From positions 5,647,001 through 5,711,000 of the forward strand of contig OU015567.1 of assembly GCA_907165135.1 (NCBI GenBank): DNA of 64,000 nt. Reading direction: 5' to 3'. Made by a program: the position numbers and the translations under genes. Of the stretch, positions 19,418 to 30,817 are shown in pieces. Each line of letters opens with the position of its first letter. Within the stretch, counting starts at the first letter, position 1. This stretch comes from Oikopleura dioica. Its lineage: Eukaryota; Chordata; Appendicularia; Copelata; Oikopleuridae. The notes beneath the pieces were generated by a model. It worked only from the letters and a program-made list of their open reading frames with translations, was not told where the DNA came from and searched no databases.

Positions 19418-22400
19418 ATGAAACTAAAACAGAGTGATGAATCCCCTTCGTCGGATGATAATTCGAGAGAGCGTGTCATTGACGAGGGTGAATCTTCAGA
19501 AATAGGTAAAATTAAAGCCAGTTGACGTATTTTCATGCAATTCCGCGTAGATATCCCCCCGCTGGAACGAGCTGCTGAGTTTTCGCAGCCTTCACCCCAC
19601 TTCAAATCGCCGGAGAAGACTTCTAACAAATCATCCAACTCAAAGGTGGCCTCAAATCTTGATCCCGACGAGCCAAGTAAGCGATCAAATAAATATTGAA
19701 AATAAACTCGAATTATAGCGCCGATTCCCCAACGAAAGACAAGTTCTCCAAAGGAATCAACTGAGATTCCCCCTCGAATACCGTTAGCGGAGCTTCTCCA
19801 ATCTCAGAAGAGCACCGATGGCCGGGAAACTCAGGAAACTCAACCTTCTCAACTGAGCCGATATGAGATGATGGAGCGAGCTGCTGAGTTTTCTCAAAGA
19901 ACTAGTCAAGAAGAACTACTCAATGATCAGGTGCCTTCGGATCCAGAGATCTCCCTCTCCGTCAGCGGAGAACTTTTCGATAATGAGGTGCCTTCGGATC
20001 CAGAGATCTCCCTCTCCGTCAGCGGAGAACTTTTCAATGAGGAGCTGCAGCCAATGGATACTACGGAGATTTCCCAGCAAGAAGAAAAGAAAGCGAACTC
20101 CTCTCAAGGCTCCTCCGTCTATGAAACGCCTGAAAAGAGTCTACCGAAAACGCCGAGTAAGGCTGATCAATCAGCACCCGCAACACCTCCTCAGCCCTCG
20201 AGAAAGCTTCGGCGAAGCCTCTTCAATGAAAATCAGGAAGAAGAACCGATGGATTCCCCGGAGATAATCATGGCGTCCTCAGGAGACACGACGGTGAGAT
20301 CAAAAAAGGTCGAAGATTCCTGGTCGCAGGTTTCTGGAGAGACGCTACGAGAGACTGAAGGGAGAAAAAGGAGAACTCACGATGCGCTGAACTTATGCGC
20401 CGGGAAGTCTCAAGAAGAAAGAAAGAAGAAGTCACAAGAAGGGATAAACCAGACCCAGCGAGTGGGCGATCTTTTAAACCACACAGCGCTTGCTCTCGAC
20501 TCACAACAGTCAACCCAAGCAACTCAAGCTCGACAAGAGTCAACATCAGCAACTCAACTTCAACCTCAAGAAGAGTCACAAGGGACTAATGAAAAATATT
20601 TTACGCCTCCCACTTCTCCAACCTTGGAGAAAGCCTCAGCCACGCAGAAGACTTTCGACGAGGATTTAGATGACGATTACTTTGCGAAGCTCAAATCGCC
20701 GAAAATTAACAAGCAAGCAGATCAGGCTAAACAGCAAAAAAGAGTTAACAGAAAAATGCCGAGATCGAGAGCAAAACCAACGCGTGATGAGGTCAAAGAA
20801 TCGGTGGCTAAAGCCTGTCGAAAATTACAAGCTGGCGGTATTAGTGGACGTCTGGAATTCGCGAGGGCTTTTATTTTAAGAAGAAACCGAGCACGAGATT
20901 CGAGCGATCCCTTGAATCGAGAACTCGAAAATGCGACTTCTTGGGAGCCAAAAGTACCGAATGCGAATTTTTCTCAAAAAAGAGTTAACAGAAAAATGCC
21001 GAGATCGAGAGCAAAACCAACGCGCGACGAGTTGGATAAATCTTTGGCTAGAGCCCTTCGAAAATTACAAGCTGGCGGTATTAGTCGACGTCTGGAATTC
21101 GCGAGAGCTTTCACTTCAACAAGATACCGACCACGAGATTCGAGCTTGAATCGAGAATTTGAAAAAGCGATTTCTTGGGAGCCAAAAGTGCCAAACGTGA
21201 ATTTTTCGAAGCCCGTTCCAGGATCATCAAGCCGTTTCAGAAAGCCTCTTCCAGTAGCGGAAAAGCCTGCAAAAAAAAACCGGGACCTTCGAAATCTAAA
21301 GCTTCAAAATCGCAAAGTCAGGAACGCTCGCAGCCACGAGAAGAGCAGGAGTCAGCTCATAACTGGTCGCAGCAAGTTCTGTTCGATGAATCTGCGGAGG
21401 ATCGACAAGCACTATCGCCTGAACATGATCAGTCCCCACCCGCGCCAATTGACAGAGAGGACGTTCGCGAATCTATGTTTCCCACCTCAAACAAGAGAAA
21501 GCTTCAGACTCCTGAAAAGGAAGCGCAGGGCGAAGCAAGCGCGAAAGATCACGCAGCGAAAAGGAGCAAGCACGAGAAGGAAAATATAACGCCTAAGAAA
21601 AGCGCTTCAAAGCCGACGATTCTCAAGCCAGCTGTGGATATCACCATTGCTCGTCGTCCAGGAAGAGATATTCAACGAGCAACTTCCTCACCGAAGCCTA
21701 ATCCTGCCTCGGTGAGAACATCGTCGCGACCGAATATCCGACCACCGCCACCACCACCGGTCCCTGCTACGAGAGGCCCTGCTCCTCCACCACCAACTGG
21801 ACCAACTTTTCAGCCTCGAGCAGCTACTCCAGTCAGTAGGAGAGCTGGAAGAGGATGTATGGTCCAGGAAGATGTCCTGAGCGAGATTTCGGACTTGTCT
21901 TCTGCATTTGATAATGACAGTCCAGTTAGAGGAGTCGGAAAGATGCAGCAAAAGAGTGCGAAACTGAGGCATGACGAACCAACGTGCAGCAAGAATTTAA
22001 CACCTCCAGCGATGCCACCAGATGCTGATCTTTCTAGCTTCTTGAACTCGAGCGAGGATGAGGAAGTTGACACATCGGAAGTTTCAGAGATTTCAGGCAT
22101 ATTCGACAACACTGCTAACGTCACCAATCATACGTCCGAGAGAAACGTTGCAGTCACTAATGGTACCTCCGAACAGCCTGAGCCTGCGTTTTCTGGCTCT
22201 TCTTTAGATGTTTCCTCCAGAAGGTCGGCACGAAAGGACGATAAAGGCTCTTCAATTGCTGATGCTGTAAAAAGACGACGGAAAGAGAAGGTAACGATTT
22301 GTAATCATGAAAAAGTATTCTAACTTTACCTTAGTCTGACGAGTCCGCCAGTGAAGTGTCAGTCCAACCAGCTTCCAGCTTCAAGCCTTACAAGGTAAAC

Positions 22401-23065
22401 ACACTTCAACTTCTAGCGCTCATTGAATAATTTCCTAGTGCCCAGAGGCGAACTGCGAGATGGCCTTTGTAACATCTAAGGATTTGACGAGACACAGGCG
22501 GTACAAACACACCCACGAAAAACCGTTCAAATGCACTTTGTGCGAATACGCTTCCGCCGAAAAATCAAATCTTCGTCGCCATTTGAAGTCAGTTCAACAT
22601 AGAATACTAAAAAAACTTCGTTATTTATTTTATTAACCCTAACCCCTAACCCTAACCAACCCTGGATAAAAGTTTTTCAGAACTCACTCGGGCGAAAAGC
22701 CCCACGAGTGTCCGCACTGCAAGGCGCGATTTACGCAGAACAGCAGTCTCAAAGTGCACGTCATGCAGCAGCACACGAAGACCGCGCCGAAGTTCGAATG
22801 TAAGTAACAAAAATAAGTTATTTGTTGTTGATTTCAATTCCGCGTTTTAAGGCGAAATTTGCCACACGATGTTTGGCCGAAAGTCCGACTTGAATGTTCA
22901 CTTGCGCAAGCAACATTCTTATCAAGAGGTAACACCGGTTCTCGTTCTTTTTGTTTTGTTTATCGCCGTTTCGTTTAGATTCCCATGCAATGTCGCTACT
23001 GCGAAGAACTCTTCCACGACAGATGGTCGCTCATGCAGCATCAAAAGACGCACCGCTCCAAATAA
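19418..23065 (+). CDS. CTCF: CTCF-like zinc-finger protein with reduced finger array
   Basis: CTCF is the chromatin architectural/insulator factor. Nine exons join in frame: 19418-19505, 19551-19676, 19719-21196, 21241-22290, 22335-22394, 22439-22587, 22681-22799, 22852-22928, 22979-23065 (1077 residues). The first ~960 residues are disordered, Ser/Glu/Pro/Arg-rich, with internal repeats and a polyproline run. Five C2H2 fingers follow at the very C-terminus: [77 protein letters not shown] with QHSYQE, and [20 protein letters not shown]. These match CTCF fingers 3, 4 (or 4/5), 6, 7 and 8; [13 protein letters not shown] and [14 protein letters not shown] are diagnostic. Vertebrate CTCF has eleven fingers in mid-protein. 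The first finger has four residues between its cysteines instead of two. No lesions were found. Confidence 0.85.
19923..20036 (+). repeat. Tandem duplicate inside the CTCF-like coding exon
   Basis: A 60-bp unit encoding [16 protein letters not shown] is repeated twice in direct orientation with almost no differences, so it is a recent in-frame duplication. Confidence 0.8.
20733..21196 (+). repeat. Two-copy basic module in the CTCF-like protein
   Basis: Two copies of about 230 bp encode a basic module starting [19 protein letters not shown], with KLQAGGIS and RLEFARAF, and ending SWEPKVPN. Copies differ by substitutions and small indels. The basic composition suggests nucleic-acid contact or nuclear targeting; this is inference. 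Confidence 0.75.
22634..22664. repeat. Interstitial telomere-like repeat in a CTCF intron
   Basis: TTAACCCTAACCCCTAACCC followed by TAACCAACCC lies within the intron 22588-22680 that separates the second and third fingers. This intron is about twice the local norm because of it. Confidence 0.75.
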
Positions 23066-23417
23066 TGGCGACCCACGGGTGAAGGAAAAATACTAAACCC
23101 CTTTCCTTCTTCTTCACTGTATATAGTTCACACATCACCTCACTTTTATACTCTTAATTCACTGCCTTCCTTTATTTTTTCATTACTGCCTAACTATGAT
23201 TTTAAATTAACGTCTTTTCAATATTAAAAATCTTTTGAAAAATTTAAATACTGCCAAATCGGAAATTTCAATAAACTGACATGATAAAAAAGTGTGTATG
23301 AGCCTTCTGAGGATTCGTTTGTCTTTCTTGATGGCATTGAAAAGGAACTTCAGGATCAATGTTTAGGCAAGAAAGTCAGATACAGAAGCATGTTTTGTAG
23401 CGCTTGTTGATTATTTC
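23066..23417. other. 3' flank of the CTCF-like gene
   Basis: AT-rich, with AATAAA-like sequences near 23270. No ORF of interest. Confidence 0.4.
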
Positions 23418-23910
23418 CACAGAAAAGCCTGGTCTAGCAGTTGAAATCGGGGGTCATTTCATGTGCCTTTGCGAGTTGGACAAAAAGCTACATTCTTTCT
23501 TTTGACATCAACGAGTTATGTTCCGAATGCACGAGTAAAAATGCAAAGAACAATTCACTTATAGACAGCGCCGTAGACAACGCGGGTAGTTGCCTTCGTA
23601 CAGGTCTATTCGATTTTGTCTTGCTAAAGCCTCCGTATGTCGTGACAACCAGTGAGAAGCTCCACAAACCACCAGAAGAGCAAGATCTGAGTGCTTCATG
23701 GAACGGTGGAAATAATGGAACAGAACTTTTATTATCCAGTCTTTTGCAAAAGCACTGAAGTTGTTGAATAACTCTGGTTGCTTGTACCTAATAGCGATAA
23801 GAGAAAACATTCTGGAAGAAATACGCGAGTTTTTGAATGAACGAAGTTATTTGATGAAGATTGTTATTGAAAGAAAACCTGGGCGAGAGTATTAATACTT
23901 GCTCAAGGTT
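23418..23910 (+). pseudogene. N6AMT1 (HEMK2) methyltransferase pseudogene
   Basis: N6AMT1 is the SAM-dependent methyltransferase that modifies eRF1. In order: AVEIGG (motif I, EVGSGSG in the enzyme), a one-base frameshift, GVISCAFASWT, SFDINELC (acidic loop), FDFVLLKPPYVVT at the NPPY position, WNGGNNGTELL, another frame change, then GCLYLIAIRENILEEI and RKPGREY with a TAA at 23893-23895 inside the last strand. The catalytic Asn of NPPY is Lys (23627-23629). Frameshifts in the SAM loop, loss of the catalytic residue and a terminal stop show a dead copy. It has no introns across the matched region, so a processed copy is possible. Confidence 0.7.
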
Positions 23911-23940
23911 ACTCATTCATGCGTGAATTTCGATGAGCAA

Positions 23941-25968
23941 ATGCGGCAAAACGAAGCTGCGGGGGACAATATGGACCTGGATGTTGATGAAGAAGGTAAT
24001 TTGTTGTTTTCTTGTCGTAAATTTCGACATTTTAACTTGATTCAGTCTTCCGGAATAGACTTATGAGGCGCCGAAGCGTTACTTCTATCTCTCGCGGTAG
24101 ATTTTCGAAAAGAAACACTCATTCGGTGCAAAATCACGTTCATTAATTAGTAGATGCCTGAAATTTAATAGAAATTCGGGCACCAATACTCACTTCACGG
24201 TGCTAGCTAGGGCTCTAGAAATCATAGAATTCGCCTCTCCCACATTTTTTACGACATTCACTCGAGATACTTTTTCATCCTTTTCGACTGATAAACTCAA
24301 ATTCAGGAAGCAGTGATGAAGGAAGTTCGCTCAGTTTGGGTTCCCCGAAGCATGAAAATCGTACAAGGTAACTCTAACATCTACTCACAAACAGGCTCAT
24401 CGTTCCATTATTTAGCTTTTTCATGGGTCAGCCGAAGCCATCAGACACTGCACTAGAAGATCGATCGCCCCCTCCTCAGCTTCGAAATCGCTCTATCGAC
24501 GTAAACACTCCTCGGCGACAACAAGACGCGGAAGAGGAGCTCGAAACCGCTGCAAAATGCTCCGAACTTCTCTACGAAAACATCGGCCATTACTTCCGGC
24601 TCTTCGCCGACGATCAGGATATGAATGCTCGACTTTTTACTTCGTCGAGCCAGATTATACTCACGGCGAGTATTCTCCTCATAATGAAAATTTCTCCCAA
24701 GACGGATTTGGGCGAGACCAGATTGTGGAAGAAAATCAAAGCGAAAAGGAAGACGACATTGTTTTCGAACATCAGCAGACCAAGGAGGAGCAGAAAAAGA
24801 CGATTCACGACTACGATTTCGAGCAAATGTCGTGTGAAGGTACCTTTTTGAAATAAGAAACAATCTCTTAGGTGGGTTTTGAATTTAATCGGGCAAATTT
24901 GCTCCTGCTCTCTCTTTGACCTTGAGAATATAAACCTATTGTATCATACATGTATGGATAGAACGTTCTCTTCACCTGAGCCAGAAAAGGTTTCTCTTTC
25001 GCCAGTTTCGAGCCCTAGAAAGGTCTCACCGAAGAAGATTCTTTTCGGAGCCCCCGCAAGCCCGGCGAAAAGTGACAGCACGCTAGAAGAAGACTCGATA
25101 GGAAAAGGTCGAAAGTACATTTATAAGATTTTCTTACTAAGCAACTAAAAAGTTCTTTTCTTTCAACCTTTCGAAAGAAATCACTGTCATCGAGAATCCC
25201 AACCGGGCTTTATCAGATACATCTGAAACAGAGCCGCTGACAAAACCGGAAGACGATGAAGTCTTCGAACGAACCTCTTCCCCTGCTTCACTTTCCCCAA
25301 TCCGTTCTTCGTCAGTTTCGCCTGGACGAAGACCGAGACCTCCAGCTGGACTTGGCCTTGGCTTGAGAGCCACTCAAAGCTTATCTTCGAGAGGCCGCTC
25401 GGATTCAAGACGTGCGAAGAATCTCTTGACAAAGGTTTATATCTAGCCAAAGAAGCGGTCAATAAAAGTGATTTTAGAATAACACGGCGAATTTCAAACC
25501 TCTTCTTCTCCAAAACATCTCAGGAGGAGCAAAGAAAGATCGAATATCCGCCGCAGAAAGACTCAAAGACTTTGAGTCAAAGTTCAACCTGGCCAAACTC
25601 TTCAGGATCTTTACAAGCCAAAATCAGACTCAGCATCAAGTCCGAATCGGTCAAAATCGGAGTCATTAACAACTGATCAAAGGTATCACCAAGCCTTTTT
25701 TCTAAACGATTACAGTAATTTTAGCCCGAAAAGACGGAACAAATCGAAAAACCGCTTCAACTCGGCCCACCGCCTGGCCTCTATCGTTGAAGAAAAAGAC
25801 CTCCAAGCGGCGAAAGAATTCTATCAAAACAACTACTGTAATAGAAACGGAGACAACTGTAACGACTCTAGCGCTACTGCGAAAACGGAAAACTGTACTA
25901 CGCTTAATGACAACTGTACGAGCTCAGAACAACCCGCCGCCGATCAAAAGAATCAGACAGCAGTTTGA
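23941..25968 (+). CDS. Low-complexity acidic/Ser-Pro protein, unknown, multi-exon
   Basis: A chain of short exons bounded by GT-AG signals: from 23941 (MRQNEAAGDNMDLDVDEE), near 24306, from about 24417 (rich in Pro/Arg, then AEEELETAAKCSELLYENI), near 24958-25110, 25177-25436, 25479-25600 and 25714-25968. The text is disordered, with SPxK-type sites, and a more ordered C-terminal part (SAAERLKDFESKFNLAKLF) followed by Asn/Thr/Cys-rich sequence. Between 24640 and 24660 the frame must change, at a run of five T, to pass from RLFADDQDMNAR to YFVEPDYTHGEYS; this is a real lesion or a sequencing error. I do not recognise the protein; composition suggests a nuclear phosphoprotein. Confidence 0.4.
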
Positions 25969-26606
25969 TTGCTTTTTATTTAATTAGTAGTAATTATTAT
26001 TTAAATCTTATCCTGTTTCATTTTTTTTCTTTTTATCGTTCGAGTACTTTTTGTATATTTGAAATTCGCAACATAAAATTTTCCGTGCCTTGTTAAAACA
26101 GAGAAAAACTAGCGCCTAAACTTTTTCAACTCTTTATTTCCATCCTCGATTCTTGATACATAAAAATTAATTTGCTTATATAAATAATAAATGTTGAATA
26201 ACTGACCTTTCATTTCTGTCGCCTGCTCTTTCCCTAAATTACAAAAGATTTTACATTTGCTTCTCTTAAAAACATCATCGTTTCAGACCTTGCTTCTTGA
26301 AATCATTCCGTACTTTCCATATTGAAATTAATAAATTATTTAAAAAATCACCCTCTTTTCTTTTTTACCTTAATTTCAAGTAATGAAATGAGTTAACTTC
26401 TGAGACGACCTTCTTTACCTAAAGCTCGTCGCATTGCTCATTTTACAGTTCCCTGGGGAATTGTGCGGGCAGTCATTTTGTATTGATTTCGCACCTCCGA
26501 CTTTCCCCTCTGGCCGCACATCTTATTTTATTATTATATTTTTCTTTTTATTCAGAAGCGAAGTGAGACTGAGGGAGTAGAGACGCCTCTGTTTCGCTAT
26601 CTAAAA
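25969..26606. other. Intergenic spacer
   Basis: AT-rich 3' flank of the preceding gene and 5' flank of the V-ATPase copy. No further gene or RNA seen. Confidence 0.5.
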
Positions 26607-29600
26607 ATGTCGTCGATTCTTCGGTCGGAAGAGATGTGCCTAGCACAGCTCTTCTTGCAGGTAAGAAAACTCAAGTTTAGAGCGATGATTTTCTTCAAAT
26701 TTCGATAAAAATTGGCTGTCGTTTAAATTTTTTCCTAGTCCGATGCTGCTTAATAAGCAGTGCTTATTCCTGCATTTCTGAGCTTGGCGAACTTGGTCTG
26801 GTTCAGTTTCGCGACTTGAACGCCGATGTCTCCGCTTTCCAGCGCAAATTCGTTCCAGAACTTCGCCGCTGCGACGAGATGGAAAGAAAACTTCGTTACT
26901 TGGAAGAAGAGCTTCAAAAAGCCGATATTCCGGTCATCGACAACAATGAGAGTCCCGAAGCTCCCTTGCCTAAGGAGACGCTTCCTTTAGAAAACGATCT
27001 GGAACAGCTGGAGAAGCAGATGCGTGAAGTCTCGCAGAATCAAGAACAGCTGAATAAGAACTTTTCCGAGTTGACGGAGCTCAAGCACGTTCTCCGCAAA
27101 ACTTAGGTCAGTCTGAGCAAGCAGCCATCTTTCAACCCCTTTTCAGAGCTTTTTCGAAGAAGCCCAAGACTTTGTAGCGCAACGACCGGGCGCTGTCGAT
27201 CCCGAAACTGGCGAAGAAGAAAGAATTCGGTTACTGAACAGGCCCGCTCACTTCAGATCCATTAAAAACTTTCATATTGTTATTTCTCATGTTTCACGCG
27301 GCTCTGATTTGCTGCACGAGGAAAAACGCATTTGGAAAAAAAATCGGCCAAGGCGTTTTTTCTTTCTTAATTTTATTGTCACGTGCATGTTCTTATTTGA
27401 TGATTACCCATTCGAAGTATTCCCCGAGCATGAAACCTTCAACTATATTTGGTGAATTTAGATTAATCTCCTCGTATTCGTCTTGTAAGTCTGTATAAGT
27501 CTGATTGTTCATTCTTCGTTTCTATTTTGGGCCGATTAGGTGCTGGCTTAGCCGCTCACAATTGACGGTACTAGTCGCTTCCGCTTGAAAATTATGTGTA
27601 GGGGAAAAGGTGCTAAACAAATCACGTATCAGTATCAATTTTTACGCAATAACTAGACTAGTGGGTAGATCATCGGCCCTTGCCACATCTTCTTCGGATT
27701 GTAAGTGAGCCCAAGAATAGCACTGGACATGAGGAGATGTCTACCAATCCTCTTCGACTTGGATTCATTGCTGGAGTCATTGTCCGAGAGCGCATTCCGC
27801 TCTTTGAGAGAATTCTCTGGCGAGCCTACCGAGGTTAGAATTTCACTTCGATCGATTTGTTTTAAGAAATGTTTCTTAGGAAATGTATTTTTGCGTCACA
27901 TCGAAATCGATACACCCCTGAAAGACCCTGTTACTGGACATGAAGTTCACAAGTCCGTCTTTATCATCTTTTTCCAAGGTATTCCCCAAAACATCGATTC
28001 ACTCTTGCAAGAGTTTTTAGGTGAACAACTCAGAAGCCGCACAAAGAAAATCTGCGAGCCGCTCAAAGCCTCGATCTATCCCTGCCCGGAAAACCCTCAA
28101 GAGCGCCGCGAAGTCGCTATGAACGTCATGACCCGTATCCAAGACCTCGATCAAGTTCTGAAAACGACGAACGAACAGCGAAACCGCATCCTCGCCCAGG
28201 TCGCGCGAAACATTCGAGTATGGTTCATCAAGGTTCGAAAAGTCGCTGCGATTTACCTCTCACTGCATATGTTCTCCGTTGATCTTGGCCAACGATGCCT
28301 GATTGGCGAAATCTGGTGCCCAGTAGCTGAGATTGATCGGATTCAACTAGCCTTCCGTCGTGGAACTGAGCGCTGTGGAGCTTCTGTCAACTCCATTCTA
28401 CACCGAATCAAGACGAACATGACCCCTCCGACATATTTCCGCACGGACAAATTCACCACCGGTTTTCAGGCCATCATCGAAGCCTATGGCGTAGCTGACT
28501 ACCGCGAAATTAACCCTGCTTTCTTTACCATCATCTCCTTCCCGTTCCTCTACGGAGTTATGCTCGGCGACATGGGTCACGGAATCATCATGGCTTTGGT
28601 AGCTGCATTCATGTGTTGGAAAGAAAATGAAATTGGCCGGAAAAAGGACTTGAATGAAATGATCGAGATCTTGTTCAGCGGACGCTATATCATTCTGCTC
28701 ATGGGCTTGTTCTCCACATACGCCGGTTTTATCTACAACGATATTTTCTCCAAATCTTTGAATATTTTCGGCTTTTTACTGGACTGTCAGTGACCAGCCG
28801 GGCATAGAAGATTGGCTGAAAACTGCTCCCGCTGAATCTACGATCCAATTGAACCCGAACTACATCTCTGACGGCCCGTATCCTTATGGTATGGACCCGA
28901 TTTGGCAGTTGTCTAGCAACAAGATCGTCTTCATCGACTCGTTCAAGATGAAGGGCTCGGTTATCTTGGGAGTAACTCACATGTGCTTTGGCTTGGTTCT
29001 TTCTTACTTTAATCACAAGCACTTCAACGATCACGTGACTATTATTTGGGAGTGGATTCCTCGATGTCTTTTCATGGGCTGCATTTTCGTCTATCTTTGC
29101 TTGACTATCTTCATCAAGTGGATTTTCTAGGATGCAACGACTTCTGGCAGCGCTCCTTCCTTGTTGATCAATCTTATTGGCATGTTCATGTTAAAGACTC
29201 CAACGAAGCAGGACAACACATGGGTCTACGGTTCCCTGAATGCTGATGGAGAGGCGACAGCGCAAGGATTGGTCCAAAAGTTCTTGCTTTTCATCGCTTT
29301 TGCCAGCTTGCCAGTTATGCTCTGTGCCAAGCCGTACATCAAGTACAAAGAGTGGAAGGACCGACAAAATCGGAGCACTGCTTACTTTGGCGGCGTTCGA
29401 GTTGAAATCGAGGGCAACGACGATACAGAAGGAATCCTCGACGGAGACGAGCTCGCGCAAGAAAACACTCAAGAACAGCCTCAAGAAGAAGTTGAGGAGT
29501 TCGATATCGGCGGAATGGCATTGCCATTCATGCATGTAAAATTTTTACAGATTATTCACACGATCGAATTCGCGCTTGGTTGCATTTCGCACACTGCTTC

Positions 29601-29949
29601 TTACCTTCGTCTCTGGGCCCTGTCCTTGGCTCACGCTGAGTTGTCGGAAGTCCTTTGGAACATGGTTTTGAAAATGGGTCTTTCTATGTCTAGCTCTGGC
29701 TCTGTCGGTGCGATCATGAGCTATTTGGTTTTCTGGGCTTTTGCTTGTCTTTCTGTTAGTATTCTCCTTTGCATGGAAGGTATCAAAGCTCTTATCAGGA
29801 GCAGTTTTAATAATTTTTTCAAGGTCTTTCTGCATTCTTGCACGCGATGCGTCTCCACTGGGTCGAGTTCAGCGACAAGTTCTACCACGGAGAAGGAATC
29901 ATCTTCAAACCTTTCTACTTCCAGTCAATTTTGTGCGGCGAAGAGTAGA
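26607..29949 (+). pseudogene. V-type proton ATPase subunit a (V0) copy with lesions
   Basis: Subunit a is the large membrane subunit that forms the proton half-channels of the V-ATPase. Nearly the whole protein is recognisable: MSSILRSEEMCLAQLFLQ, ELGLVQFRDLNADVSAFQRK, LRLGFIAGVIVRERIPLFER, HKSVFIIFFQG, RVWFIKVRK (preceded by NI), EINPAFFTIISFPFLYGVM, SGRYIILLMGLFS, TIEFALGCISHTASYLRLWA (with the essential Arg of RLWALSLAHAELSEV) and a normal end ([18 protein letters not shown]). Lesions: a palindromic insertion at 26752-26768, TAG at 27104-27106 where the family has Gln, an extra T in the run at 28773-28777, TAG at 29128-29130, and about 400 bp of non-matching sequence at 27280-27690. Introns are retained, so it is a duplicated gene, not a processed copy. 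Confidence 0.8.
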
Positions 29950-30294
29950 CTTCATTCACTATTTAATCATAATTTCACATGTATCGTCACAATTATATTC
30001 TGTCATCGTTCGTTCGAATTTCTTCATTTCCAAAATTTATCTTATACACATTTCGGCAATAAATGGAAACTCCTCTGAGGACATAGAATCCTCCTTCAAG
30101 ATATTCGTAAATTACCCATATCTTGCGAAAAGTGTTTTGTATGAAAGGATTGAAAAAGAAGTTTTTATGATTGTTTTCGTTGAAATTTAGCAGCTAAGCT
30201 TGCTGAAAGGCGAACGAGGCTGGTAGTGAAAGAGAGAATGAGAAATTTTGTGCTTTTGATTTTGAATTTTGCTTTGGGTCAAGGATAAAAGTTT
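29950..30294. other. 3' flank of the V-ATPase copy
   Basis: AT-rich; nothing recognised. It ends at the target duplication of the next mobile element. Confidence 0.4.
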
Positions 30295-30302
30295 TAAAAA
30301 AT

Positions 30303-30817
30303 GGTGATACGGCCTAATTCTTCGGCTTGAAGGCCGAAGGATTGATGCGTATAAGAACACTGATTCTTCGGCAAAAACCGAAGAATAAGTGATAAAAGAT
30401 ACACTGATTCTTCGGCTTAGGAAAATTAATTCACAGATTCCTGAGGAATCATTCTCTGCCCCTTACCACGGGGCTCCGCCCCTTAGGTCCTAAAATGCCG
30501 GGGTCTAGTCTATGGTTACTTAGGGTTACCTTCGTCATTTTGCCCAGTGCCCCCTAACCCTAACCTCAAATTATAGAATGCTCTTATTGCTAAAAATGAG
30601 TTTTTCTCTAGAAAATGTCTTTTTTTGCATAAGTTATGACTCACAGATTACAATTCTCAAAAGATTTTCGACAATGGATTCTAGAAAATTTGCCGAAGAA
30701 TCACTGTCAATTTTATCATAAATCCTTCGGTTCAAGGGAATTCCCAATATGCCGAAGAATCAGTGTGAATGAAAGCATCAATTCTTCGGTCTTGCCGAAG
30801 AATCAGCCCATACCACG
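30303..30817. mobile_element. 515-bp MITE with ATTCTTCGGC inverted repeats
   Basis: Terminal regions GTGATACGGCCTAATTCTTC and, inverted, GTGGTATGGGCTGATTCTTC match at most positions. The 8-bp TAAAAAAT flanks both sides (30295-30302 and 30818-30825). Inside are at least six more copies of CTGATTCTTCGGC or its inverse, and a short CCCTAACCCTAACC stretch near 30551. No ORF. The 8-bp duplication fits hAT-type insertion, though A-runs make the exact boundary ambiguous. Confidence 0.7.

Noticed and set aside
24453-24863. 136-codon minus-strand ORF
   Set aside because: It is antisense to the low-complexity gene, and the plus strand has better splice signals and continuity.
27277-27498. Possible separate membrane peptide in the V-ATPase copy
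   Set aside because: It lies in a non-matching insert between conserved blocks and has no start context or known motif.
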